A stretch of DNA of 43,962 nt, taken from Bacteroidota bacterium. Its GTDB lineage: Bacteria > Bacteroidota > Bacteroidia > Palsa-948. The notes under the pieces were generated by a model, which saw only the letters and a list, made by a program, of their open reading frames with translations, was not told the DNA's origin and searched no databases. The position numbers and the translations under genes were made by a program. Positions 24,516-32,377 of this stretch are shown here, piece after piece. Where the stretch lies: positions 1 through 43,962 of the forward strand of contig PLUL01000070.1 of the NCBI GenBank assembly GCA_003164895.1, written 5' to 3'. The number at the start of each line of letters is the position of its first letter. Within the stretch, counting starts at the first letter, position 1.

Positions 24516-25282
24516 AAATAACGCTCGTTCAATCCAATCTTTATTGGGAAAACATTGATGAAAATCTTAAAATGTTTTCTCAAAAGATTTCTTCTATCAA
24601 AGAGAAAGCTGATCTGATTGTTCTGCCTGAAATGTTTAGCACAGGATTTACAATGAACAACAAACCTCTTGCCGAAAAGATGAACGAAAAAACTTTTCAG
24701 TGGATGCAAAAACTGGCAAAAGAAAAAAATTGTGTGCTGACAGGAAGTATTATTATTGAGGAGAACTCCAACTATTTTAATCGCTTGATCTGGATGCGGA
24801 CTGATGGAACTTTTGAGACGTATGACAAGCGCCACCTTTTCCGCTATGCAAATGAACAAGATCATTACACAGCAGGAAATAAAAAATTAATTGTTGAACT
24901 GAATGGTTGGAAAATCTGTCCGCAGATTTGTTATGATTTGCGTTTTCCGGTATGGATTCGCAATAGAAATAAAGAATATGATATCCTGATTTTTTCAGCT
25001 AACTGGCCTGAACGAAGAAATTATCCACGCGAAGCATTGCTTGTTGCTCGCGCCATAGAAAATCAAAGTTATGTTATCGGAGTAAATCGCGTAGGAAAAG
25101 ATGGCGGTGGAATTAATCACTCAGGTGATTCTGTAGCGATAAATCCACAGGGTGAAATTATCTGCCGCGCAAAACCAAATGAGGAAATTGCAATGACGGT
25201 TACTCTTTCTTATTCTGAGTTGGAAGAATGGAGAAAAAAATTCCCCGTGTGGATGGATGCGGATAGGTTTACTATTCAGTAA
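24503..25282 (+). CDS. omega-amidase (YafV/Nit2-type nitrilase superfamily)
   Basis: This is a 259-residue C-N hydrolase. The catalytic triad is visible: Glu43 in LPEMFSTGF, Lys109 in YDKRHLFRY and Cys143 in QICYDLRFP. The FSTGF and CYDLRFPVW stretches are those of YafV/Nit2 omega-amidases, which hydrolyse 2-oxoglutaramate or 2-oxosuccinamate to ammonia and the dicarboxylate. It overlaps the upstream YbdL-type aminotransferase, implying translational coupling and shared function. Its 3' end overlaps the convergent Big_5 lipoprotein gene by 11 bp. Confidence 0.93.
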   Translation: MQDLKITLVQSNLYWENIDENLKMFSQKISSIKEKADLIVLPEMFSTGFTMNNKPLAEKMNEKTFQWMQKLAKEKNCVLTGSIIIEENSNYFNRLIWMRTDGTFETYDKRHLFRYANEQDHYTAGNKKLIVELNGWKICPQICYDLRFPVWIRNRNKEYDILIFSANWPERRNYPREALLVARAIENQSYVIGVNRVGKDGGGINHSGDSVAINPQGEIICRAKPNEEIAMTVTLSYSELEEWRKKFPVWMDADRFTIQ

Positions 25283-26957
25283 TCTTCCAGTCCAATTCCA
25301 TGTCCCAATTAGAACGAATATTAATATCTCCAGAAAAGTAAATTACTTTTTCTGGCTGACGGTGGGTTAAATGATTTCCTGACGTCCATTTTCCGTCACC
25401 ATTCGCATCGTAAATAATTTTCAATTTATATTTCTGAGGATTGAGATAAGAATAATTTACGGTTTGAGGTTCTGAAATTAAATCCTGTTTGATAACATTT
25501 TCATTTTCATCAAGCAACTGAAGAATATATTTTGAATTTGATTTGATACCCTTTAAATTTAACTTCAATGTTCCGTAGAATTTTTCCTCCTGAGTTTTGA
25601 AATCAATTTTAATAGTATCATTTTTCAATCCAAAAATATCGGTGAATGTACCGGGTGGAATGAAAAGATGATAAGAGGTATTTTCTTTTAATACTTGTTG
25701 AGTTTTCTGAGGAGGATTTAACGAAATCTCATAATTTTTATGATCATTTACTGGAGATATGCTACTCCATTCTTTCGCTGCGTGTTCGTAAAGAAAATAA
25801 ATATTTTTTAGCATTGTATCTTGCCTCAAAACAATTCCCGCTGTATTGAAATAAAAAAAAGGATGATTAAACTTTAAATAAATATTTGACTGTATATCAA
25901 ACGGTCTATCCTTGCTAACATTCATTTTTACATTCAACTTCCACTTCGCTCCACGTTTTGAGTTTTGTATTTGCTCAAGCGTAATTGGATTTAAACGAAC
26001 CGTATCAATAATTTTATTTCCTTGTACAATCTGTATTTTCATAGTATCTTTCAAGTCATCAGCAAACCAATAATGAAGCGTATCCTTGTTTTGGGAATAT
26101 TCATAGAATACATTCTCTTTCGGTTTCTGAGATAAGAAATTTAATTTCAGAGAATCATTGGTTGATTTTATGAAAGCAAACATCAAATGTCCATGCTCAG
26201 AAACATTTGCTCTCATAAGTTTTTGTTTTGCAGGTTCTTCTTTGAACATTGTCAAATCCAATTTGGAATTTCCTTCAATTTTTATCAACGAATCTGAAAA
26301 GGCAATACTCTCTTCGCGAGAATCAAACAAATAATTTCCATTGACATCTTTTAGAGCGAAAACTTTGTACGTGTCGGCACGAATATGATTTATTTTGTAA
26401 GTACCATCGGCATTTGTCTTGGCAAAATAGGACGGGAGTTTTTTATATGGCACAGAATCATTTAAACTATCATAAAGCATCACCAGAATATCTTTTTCGG
26501 TTTTCAAATCAAATCCGTTTTTGACTTTTCCACTAAGTTGAAGTGAATCGATATAAGTTCCGGTAGAAAAAACATATTGAAAATCTTCCAGCATGTTTCC
26601 TTCGGTATAATCTTTTATGGATTTTCCGAAATTAAAAGTGTAAGTTGTATTTTTCTTCAGAGAATCTTTCAAATCTATAACAAGCATTTTTGCTTTTACT
26701 TTCACATCGGGCATTTTTTTCATAGGAGGGGAAATCAGCAGATTCTTTTGCACATCGTTGAGCTGAATAAATTCGTTGAACAAAATCACAATGCGTTTCG
26801 ATTTAAAATTTATTGCCGCGCTGTCAGGAGAATATTTTAATGCACGCGGCGGTTTGGTATCTTTCGGTCCACCGCCCGGAGTAACAATTTGAGCGCACTG
26901 ATTAGCCAATAGCCAATAGCCAATAGCCAATAGCCAATAAAATTTATTTCGATTCAT
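25272..26957 (-). CDS. Big_5 (Ig-like) domain lipoprotein with repeat-encoded signal peptide
   Basis: This 561-residue envelope protein has a short hydrophobic signal (residues 6-20) followed by Cys21 and the family hallmark CAQIVTPGGGPKDTKPP. It continues as a Big_5 Ig-like domain (about 35-135: KRIVILFNEFIQLNDVQKNLLISPP, NTTYTFNFG, FSTGTYID). Carboxypeptidase-like and further beta domains follow, ending in a stretch with DANGDGKW. Homologs are surface or periplasmic lipoproteins of unknown role. The signal-peptide core LLAIGYWLLA is encoded by five perfect copies of a 7-bp repeat, so slippage would shift the frame. The start overlaps the end of the GAF gene by 14 bp. Confidence 0.82.
   Translation of the reverse strand: MNRNKFYWLLAIGYWLLANQCAQIVTPGGGPKDTKPPRALKYSPDSAAINFKSKRIVILFNEFIQLNDVQKNLLISPPMKKMPDVKVKAKMLVIDLKDSLKKNTTYTFNFGKSIKDYTEGNMLEDFQYVFSTGTYIDSLQLSGKVKNGFDLKTEKDILVMLYDSLNDSVPYKKLPSYFAKTNADGTYKINHIRADTYKVFALKDVNGNYLFDSREESIAFSDSLIKIEGNSKLDLTMFKEEPAKQKLMRANVSEHGHLMFAFIKSTNDSLKLNFLSQKPKENVFYEYSQNKDTLHYWFADDLKDTMKIQIVQGNKIIDTVRLNPITLEQIQNSKRGAKWKLNVKMNVSKDRPFDIQSNIYLKFNHPFFYFNTAGIVLRQDTMLKNIYFLYEHAAKEWSSISPVNDHKNYEISLNPPQKTQQVLKENTSYHLFIPPGTFTDIFGLKNDTIKIDFKTQEEKFYGTLKLNLKGIKSNSKYILQLLDENENVIKQDLISEPQTVNYSYLNPQKYKLKIIYDANGDGKWTSGNHLTHRQPEKVIYFSGDINIRSNWDMELDWKITE
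26903..26939 (-). repeat. heptanucleotide tandem repeat in the signal-peptide region
   Basis: There are five perfect copies of TAGCCAA on the plus strand (TTGGCTA in the coding sense) from 26903 to 26937, plus 2 bp of a sixth. They lie between codons 7 and 19 of the Big_5 lipoprotein. Seven is not a multiple of three, so gain or loss of one unit would put the gene out of frame. Confidence 0.9.
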
Positions 26958-27432
26958 TCAAACCGTTTATTATTTCTGAAACCATTTCTAAATACTTTTT
27001 ATCCAATTCATCAAAAACTGAAAGCTTATCACTGTCAACATCCAGCACAGCAAAAACTTCACCATTCTTAAAACAAGGAATTACAATTTCTGATTTTGAA
27101 TCTGAACTGCAAGCAATATGTCCGGGAAATTTTTCTACATCTTCCACCACAATTATTTTCTTTTCTTTCCATGCAGTTCCGCAAACTCCTTTGCCAAATG
27201 CAATTCGCGTACAAGCAATTGGTCCTTGAAACGGTCCAAGTACCAATTCATTTTCTTTGACAAAATAAATTCCCACCCAAAAAAAATTCATTCCATATTT
27301 AAGAGCGGCAATAATATTTGAAACATTCGCTATGAAATCTTTTTCTCCTTCCACCAAAGATCCGATCTGCGGAAGAAGCGATTGGTACTTTTCTGATTTA
27401 GTTTCTCCTGAAACAGTTAAAGATTCTGACAT
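26944..27432 (-). CDS. msrC: free methionine-(R)-sulfoxide reductase (GAF domain)
   Basis: This 162-residue GAF-domain protein reduces free methionine-(R)-sulfoxide in the cytosol. All three redox cysteines of the fRMsr family are present: Cys74 in PIACTRIAFG, Cys84 in GVCGTAW and Cys108 in GHIACSSDSKSEIV. The conserved WVGIYFV, LGPFQG and VLDVDSD stretches also fit. The 3' end overlaps the start of the Big_5 lipoprotein gene. ComF lies 42 bp upstream in the same direction, so the three genes may share a transcript. Confidence 0.94.
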   Translation of the reverse strand: MSESLTVSGETKSEKYQSLLPQIGSLVEGEKDFIANVSNIIAALKYGMNFFWVGIYFVKENELVLGPFQGPIACTRIAFGKGVCGTAWKEKKIIVVEDVEKFPGHIACSSDSKSEIVIPCFKNGEVFAVLDVDSDKLSVFDELDKKYLEMVSEIINGLNESK

Positions 27433-27474
27433 TAAATAAATTATTAGAGTGCAAAGATGGAAAATTTGTGGTGA

Positions 27475-28158
27475 TTAATACATCGTGCTTGCAATAGTTG
27501 CCACACTCACTTTTGTATCCGGCACTTCAAGAATTTTATTTGCACATGCTTCCAACGTAGAGCCGGTGGTTACCACATCATCCACCAACAAAATATGTTT
27601 GCCAAGAATTTTTTCAGGAGAAACGACTTTAAATATTTCTTCAACATTTTCCCATCGTGCGAAACGGGATTTTCGCGTCTGTGTTTCTGAAGCATGAGTA
27701 CGAATAAGAAAATTACATCCGTTTTCTATCTGCATAGATTTTGCAATTCCCTGTGCGAAAGTTTCGCTTTGATTATAGCCTCGTTTTTTCAATTTCTTAG
27801 AATGAAGTGGAACCGGAATTACCATATTCACGGATGAAAATAATGGTGAAGATTTTAATTCGTTGCCATAGTAATTCCCGAGTGTTATTCCTATTTCTTT
27901 TTTGCCTCTGTATTTCAACTGATGAATCAAATGCTGAACTTTGCTTCCTTTGCTGAACGAATAAAACGATGATGCAGAATAAATATTTGTCCTTCCCCAG
28001 AAAAGTTTTACTACCGGATTATCATTGTAAAGGTGGAAATTTGTCTTTGGAAGTTTATAAAGACAAAAGGTGCAAATGCAATCCTCGCTCTTAAGTAAAC
28101 TTTTTCCACAAGCGTAACAAACTTTCGGAAATATCAATGAGAGAAAATCGTTCAGCAT
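27475..28158 (-). CDS. ComF family protein (phosphoribosyltransferase-like)
   Basis: This 227-residue protein has an N-terminal zinc-ribbon-like cluster (Cys14, Cys17, Cys27, Cys29, Cys32). A type I PRTase fold follows, with VNMVIPVPLHSKKLKKRGYNQSETFA and the PRPP-binding motif LLVDDVVTTGST near the C-terminus. ComF proteins are linked to natural transformation in some bacteria, but they are widespread and their catalytic role is unclear. I chose the ATG at 28158 (MLNDFLSLIFPKVCYACGK), which matches family N-termini; the longer frame from 28191 runs through the divergent promoter region. Confidence 0.9.
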   Translation of the reverse strand: MLNDFLSLIFPKVCYACGKSLLKSEDCICTFCLYKLPKTNFHLYNDNPVVKLFWGRTNIYSASSFYSFSKGSKVQHLIHQLKYRGKKEIGITLGNYYGNELKSSPLFSSVNMVIPVPLHSKKLKKRGYNQSETFAQGIAKSMQIENGCNFLIRTHASETQTRKSRFARWENVEEIFKVVSPEKILGKHILLVDDVVTTGSTLEACANKILEVPDTKVSVATIASTMY

Positions 28159-28165
28159 ACTTTTA

Positions 28166-28173
28166 TAACTTTG
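28166..28173 (+). promoter_or_regulatory. predicted -7 element upstream of the coiled-coil gene
   Basis: TAACTTTG matches TAnnTTTG, 45 bp before the ATG at 28219. The flanking sequence TAACTTTGCGC(C)TGCAAA is shared with the divergent promoter at 103-120. A minus-strand near-match, AATCTTTG, lies just beyond and could serve comF. Confidence 0.5.
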
Positions 28174-28218
28174 CGCTGCAAAGATTAACATTTAAACAGT
28201 ACGGCAATTTCATTTTTC

Positions 28219-29157
28219 ATGACCGAACAAACAAATTTACCGGAGAAGAAAGAGAGAAGAAAGGGGGAAATTATTTATCTCCTCCTGCTTTTTCTTTTGC
28301 TTTCTTCCAATGGATTGATGGGCTGGTTATGGTGGAAAGACAAAGGCAAAATTGAAATTATAACTGTTGAAAAAGAAAACGTAAAAAAAGATGCCGAAGT
28401 TGTTAAGCAGGAACTCATCGCACTGAATGCACAATATGATAATCTGAAAACAAATAACAAAAAAATGAATGAAGAGATTGAAGCTAAAAAACTTGAGATT
28501 GGTGAACTACAAAAGCAACTCGAAAAACATAAAGACGATTCCTATATCATAGCTAAATTGAAAAGAGAAACGCAAACACTGCGAGACATCATGCAGCATT
28601 TTGTACATGAAATTGATTCCCTGAATACTTACAATAAAAATATTATTGCTGAACGAGAAGTGGTGAAGAAAGAACTGAAAACAGAAAAAGAAAAAAACAC
28701 CCAGCTCACCAAAGAAAAAGAAGATTTACAAAGCACCGTGAATATTGCATCAATGCTAAAAGCCGTGAGCTTGTCTGTTTCTGCAATTGCAGAAAAAAGA
28801 GGAGGCAAAAAACAGGTGGAAACCAAAAAAGCAAAGCACACCAATAAAATAAAAATCACTTTCACGCTTGCCGAAAATGCGGTCGCACGAAAAGGCGATC
28901 ACATAATTTATACGCGCATTATTTCCCCTGATGGAAAAGAAATGACTCAATCAGATGACTCAACGCATACTTTTACTTTCGGAAAATCTCATGGATACTG
29001 GGCAACAAAAAAAACAGTTAACTACATCAATGAAAATACCGATGTGGTTATGTATGCCAGCCCAAAACCTGGTGAAACTTTTATCAACGGGAAATATATG
29101 ATTGAAGTAAATACCGATGGCGTAACTATTGGCAACACCTCTCTTAAACTGGAATGA
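28219..29157 (+). CDS. membrane-anchored coiled-coil protein, paralog A
   Basis: This is a 312-residue protein of unknown function. A short charged N-terminus and one transmembrane helix (about 17-38, IIYLLLLFLLLSSNGLMGWLWW) are followed by a long coiled coil (about 45-185). The coiled coil contains TLRDIMQHFVHEIDSLNT. The C-terminal beta domain of about 100 residues (KIKITFTLAENAVARKG to TIGNTSLKLE) looks Ig-like. Topology predicts the coiled coil and beta domain in the periplasm. The protein at 31386-32309 is a full-length paralog. Its stop overlaps the WG-repeat gene start as ATGA, so the two are translationally coupled. Confidence 0.8.
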   Translation: MTEQTNLPEKKERRKGEIIYLLLLFLLLSSNGLMGWLWWKDKGKIEIITVEKENVKKDAEVVKQELIALNAQYDNLKTNNKKMNEEIEAKKLEIGELQKQLEKHKDDSYIIAKLKRETQTLRDIMQHFVHEIDSLNTYNKNIIAEREVVKKELKTEKEKNTQLTKEKEDLQSTVNIASMLKAVSLSVSAIAEKRGGKKQVETKKAKHTNKIKITFTLAENAVARKGDHIIYTRIISPDGKEMTQSDDSTHTFTFGKSHGYWATKKTVNYINENTDVVMYASPKPGETFINGKYMIEVNTDGVTIGNTSLKLE

Positions 29158-31307
29158 AAAAATATATTTCTATTTTCTTTTTCCTTTTTATTAATTCAGT
29201 ATTTCTTTTTGCCGGCTCACTGGAGAAAGGATTTGAAGCTTTGAAAATTTACGATTACTTCCATGCAAAAGAATTATTTGAAAAATCTTTTAAGAATCAC
29301 CCGGCTGGCGCATCCTTCGGATTGAGTACGATTTTTTACAGAAATGACAATCCGTTTTCTAATATTGATTCTGCATATAAATACATTCTTATCTCTGAAA
29401 AAACTTTTAAATCTTCGGATGCAAAAGAAAAAGAAACTCTTCTAAAAGTTTCTATCAATCTGGTTGCGATTGATGATTTAAAAGAAAAAATAATTCAGAA
29501 AGCATTTGAAAAGGCAAAAACAGAAAATACAATTGAAACTTTTAATTGGTTCATAAAATGTTTTTCTCATCACACCCTGAAAAATGATGCAATCAAGTTG
29601 CGGAATAAGCTTGCTTTTGAGAACGCAAAAAAAATAAATACTCCTCAATCGTATAAAGATTTCATAGCAATTTATCCCGATGCGGATGAAATAAAAGATG
29701 CACAGTGGCTCTATGAATTCACGTTGTTTAATGCCATGACTAAACAAAACAACATTGAAACCTACGATGCCTTTGTAAAGAAGTTCCCAAAAAGTCCGTA
29801 TCGTTTTCAGGCGGAAGACAGTCTTTTTTCTTTTTCAACTCAGAATCAAACAGCTGAAGAATATCATCGTTTCATAAAAAAATATCCTGAGAATCACAAT
29901 GCAAAAAAAGCATGGGATAAAATTTATTTTCTTTCAACTGTTGATTTTACTCCTAAAGTAATTTCAAAATTCCTTTCTGACTTTCCTGATTTCCCAGACA
30001 AACCAAAAGCAAAAGCCGATTTGGAACGTGCTAAAATGAATTTATTTCCTGTTCAGCAGGATGGAAAATGGGGATTCATTGATTCTATTGGCGAAGCGAT
30101 TATTCCTTTTACATATGATTGGGCTGATAATTTTTCAGAAGGTGCTGCAGTTGTGATCCGTAGCGAAAAAGCCGGATACATTAACAAAGCAGGAAATATT
30201 ATCATCCCGCTTTCTTACGATGAAGCAAATTCATTTCATGGCTCTGTTGCAATTGCCAAAAAGAATAGCAAGTTTGGACTCATTCACAAAACTGGAAAAC
30301 AAATTCTTCCATTTGAGTTTGACGACATCAGCGAAAACGAAAATCCCACAGAAGAAAAAATAATTCATGCCCTGAAAGAAGGTGTTTCAAAATTTTATGA
30401 CACAAAGGGAAAACTTTTTGCTGAAGGAAAATTTGAGAAAGCAGGAGATTTTTCCTGCGGAAGAGCCTACATCGTTCAGAAAGGTCAATATGGTTTCATC
30501 AATAAAAGAGGTGAAATAATTATACCTGCAATTTATGAGTGGGTTGAAAATTTTCGCAATGGAACAGCCCGAATCAAGCTGGATAATAAATTCGGATTAA
30601 CAGATACTTCCGGAAAAATAATTCTTCCTTGTGAATACGACAGGATAGATGACTTTTCAGAAGGACTTGTGCGTGTTGCCAAGGAAAAGAAATTCGGTTT
30701 TGCAGATGAAAATGGAAACATTGTCATTCCGATAAAATATAATTACTCTTCTGAAATCTCTGAAACAAACGGATTTAAAAACGGGCTGGCAAAAGTTGAG
30801 CAAAATAAAAAACGCGGGTTGATTGATAAATCAGGAAAATTAATTATTCCTTGCGAGTTTGATGACATTCGTAATTTTTCAGAAGAACTTTGCGCTGTAA
30901 AACAAAAAAACAAATGGGGCTTCATTGATAAAAACAAAAAACAGAAAATAAATTTTCAGTTTGATTATGTATGGGATTTTTCGGAAGGATTTGCACGTGT
31001 AAAAGTAAAGGGCAAAATTGGTTTCATTGATCAAAAAGGAGTATTTATTACTCCTCCCGCTTACGATGATGCAACGGATTATAAAAACGGCTTTACTATT
31101 ATAATTCTTGGCGGAAAAAAAGGAGCCCTTGACCCATCAGGAAAGACTTTGAAATTTCAGGAGCCCTCGGGAACAGCAATGATTCCCTGCGAAATGGACG
31201 AAATAGAATTTCTTGGAAACGGAATGTTAAAACTTGAGAAGAACGGAAAGTCCGCTTACTTCAATCTCTCTCTTAAAAAACAAGTTTGGACTGAAACAGG
31301 GTTTTAG
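29154..31307 (+). CDS. WG-repeat protein with N-terminal helical repeats
   Basis: This is a 717-residue secreted or periplasmic protein with a signal peptide (ISIFFFLFINSVFLFAG). The first part (about 20-300) is helical and TPR-like, including YDYFHAKELFEKSFKNHP and a series of FxKxFPxS/YPE-type units that resemble sel1/YbgF-like repeats. From about 300 to the end there are about ten or eleven WG repeats, such as GKWGFIDSIGEAIIPFTYD and GQYGFINKRGEIIIPAIYE. WG repeats are presumed binding scaffolds. It is translationally coupled to the upstream coiled-coil gene, and a paralog of that gene follows 78 bp downstream. Confidence 0.88.
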   Translation: MKKYISIFFFLFINSVFLFAGSLEKGFEALKIYDYFHAKELFEKSFKNHPAGASFGLSTIFYRNDNPFSNIDSAYKYILISEKTFKSSDAKEKETLLKVSINLVAIDDLKEKIIQKAFEKAKTENTIETFNWFIKCFSHHTLKNDAIKLRNKLAFENAKKINTPQSYKDFIAIYPDADEIKDAQWLYEFTLFNAMTKQNNIETYDAFVKKFPKSPYRFQAEDSLFSFSTQNQTAEEYHRFIKKYPENHNAKKAWDKIYFLSTVDFTPKVISKFLSDFPDFPDKPKAKADLERAKMNLFPVQQDGKWGFIDSIGEAIIPFTYDWADNFSEGAAVVIRSEKAGYINKAGNIIIPLSYDEANSFHGSVAIAKKNSKFGLIHKTGKQILPFEFDDISENENPTEEKIIHALKEGVSKFYDTKGKLFAEGKFEKAGDFSCGRAYIVQKGQYGFINKRGEIIIPAIYEWVENFRNGTARIKLDNKFGLTDTSGKIILPCEYDRIDDFSEGLVRVAKEKKFGFADENGNIVIPIKYNYSSEISETNGFKNGLAKVEQNKKRGLIDKSGKLIIPCEFDDIRNFSEELCAVKQKNKWGFIDKNKKQKINFQFDYVWDFSEGFARVKVKGKIGFIDQKGVFITPPAYDDATDYKNGFTIIILGGKKGALDPSGKTLKFQEPSGTAMIPCEMDEIEFLGNGMLKLEKNGKSAYFNLSLKKQVWTETGF

Positions 31308-31320
31308 TTTGTATCGTTAA

Positions 31321-31328
31321 TATGTTTG
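31321..31328 (+). promoter_or_regulatory. predicted -7 element of coiled-coil paralog B
   Basis: TATGTTTG matches TAnnTTTG, 57 bp before the ATG at 31386. It sits inside an imperfect inverted repeat GTTAA...TTAAC. Confidence 0.4.
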
Positions 31329-31385
31329 TTAACATTTCACAATTTTTAACATTCATTCCGCGTTATCTATCCATAATTTTACTTT

Positions 31386-32309
31386 ATGGAAACAAACGAA
31401 ACCTCGCAACAAGAGAACAAGCCAAAGCGCGATAAACTCTTTCTCTATTTATTTATTTTCATGTCTGTTGCCTGCGCAGTTCTTGCATGGCTGTTTTGGT
31501 CGCAGAAAAATGAAACGCAAACCGTAGTTACCGAAAATATTCAAATCACTCAGGAATCGGAAGTAGTAAAAAAAGATCTGAACCAATTGCAAACCGAATA
31601 TGATGCGCTGAAAACTGATGACGAAGGAATAAAAAAAGAAATTGACGAAAAGAAAGAAGAGATCGCAAAACTTCAGACAGAAGCCGAAAAACACAAGAAC
31701 GATGCTTATATAATCTCCAAACTGAAAAAAGAAACCAAAACTTTGCGCGACATCATGCAGCATTTTGTGGTGGAGATAGATTCGCTGAACACAATGAATA
31801 AAAAACTTATTGCTGAGAAAGATTCCGTCAGCACAGAACTGCACAGCGAAAAGAAAAAAAGTTCTACGCTGCAATCAGAAAAAGATAATCTCTACAAAGT
31901 GGGGTCAGTGATAAAAGCAAGCGGGATGACGGTAACGGCTTTCAACGTAAAATCAAAAAGCAAAGAGAACGATACACAGAAAGCAAGGAAGACCGATAAG
32001 ATAAAAATCACATTTAATCTCAGCGAAAACAGAATTGCTCCCAAAGGCAAACGCGAAATTTATGTGCGCATGATTACACCCGATGGAAAAGAGTGGACCG
32101 AATCTGCCGATGCCGACCACATGTTCACTTTCAATAACTCAAAAGGATTTTTTGCCGCCAAGAAATCCATCACGTATGAGAACGATGAAATGCCTGTGGA
32201 AATTCTTGTGAAGAAAAAAGATAAAGAAGAATTTCTTCCGGGAAAATATCAGATCGAAGTGAACATGGATAACAACACGATCGGAAGTGCTTCGCTAGAG
32301 TTGGAATAA
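31386..32309 (+). CDS. membrane-anchored coiled-coil protein, paralog B
   Basis: This 307-residue paralog of the protein at 28219 has the same order of parts: one N-terminal transmembrane helix (LFLYLFIFMSVACAVLAWLFW), a Lys/Glu-rich coiled coil (about 45-180) and a C-terminal beta domain (KIKITFNLSENRIAPKG to TIGSASLELE). The two share the nearly identical core TLRDIMQHFVxEIDSLNTxNK and the SPDGKE/TPDGKE strand. The function is unknown. The duplication brackets the WG-repeat gene, so the three may form one envelope complex. Confidence 0.8.
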   Translation: METNETSQQENKPKRDKLFLYLFIFMSVACAVLAWLFWSQKNETQTVVTENIQITQESEVVKKDLNQLQTEYDALKTDDEGIKKEIDEKKEEIAKLQTEAEKHKNDAYIISKLKKETKTLRDIMQHFVVEIDSLNTMNKKLIAEKDSVSTELHSEKKKSSTLQSEKDNLYKVGSVIKASGMTVTAFNVKSKSKENDTQKARKTDKIKITFNLSENRIAPKGKREIYVRMITPDGKEWTESADADHMFTFNNSKGFFAAKKSITYENDEMPVEILVKKKDKEEFLPGKYQIEVNMDNNTIGSASLELE

Positions 32310-32377
32310 AAATCTATCCTTCTAAAAATTCATCTGTAGCTATACTGCTACTTTCTGTTATCTTCGCGCTCCTTTTT

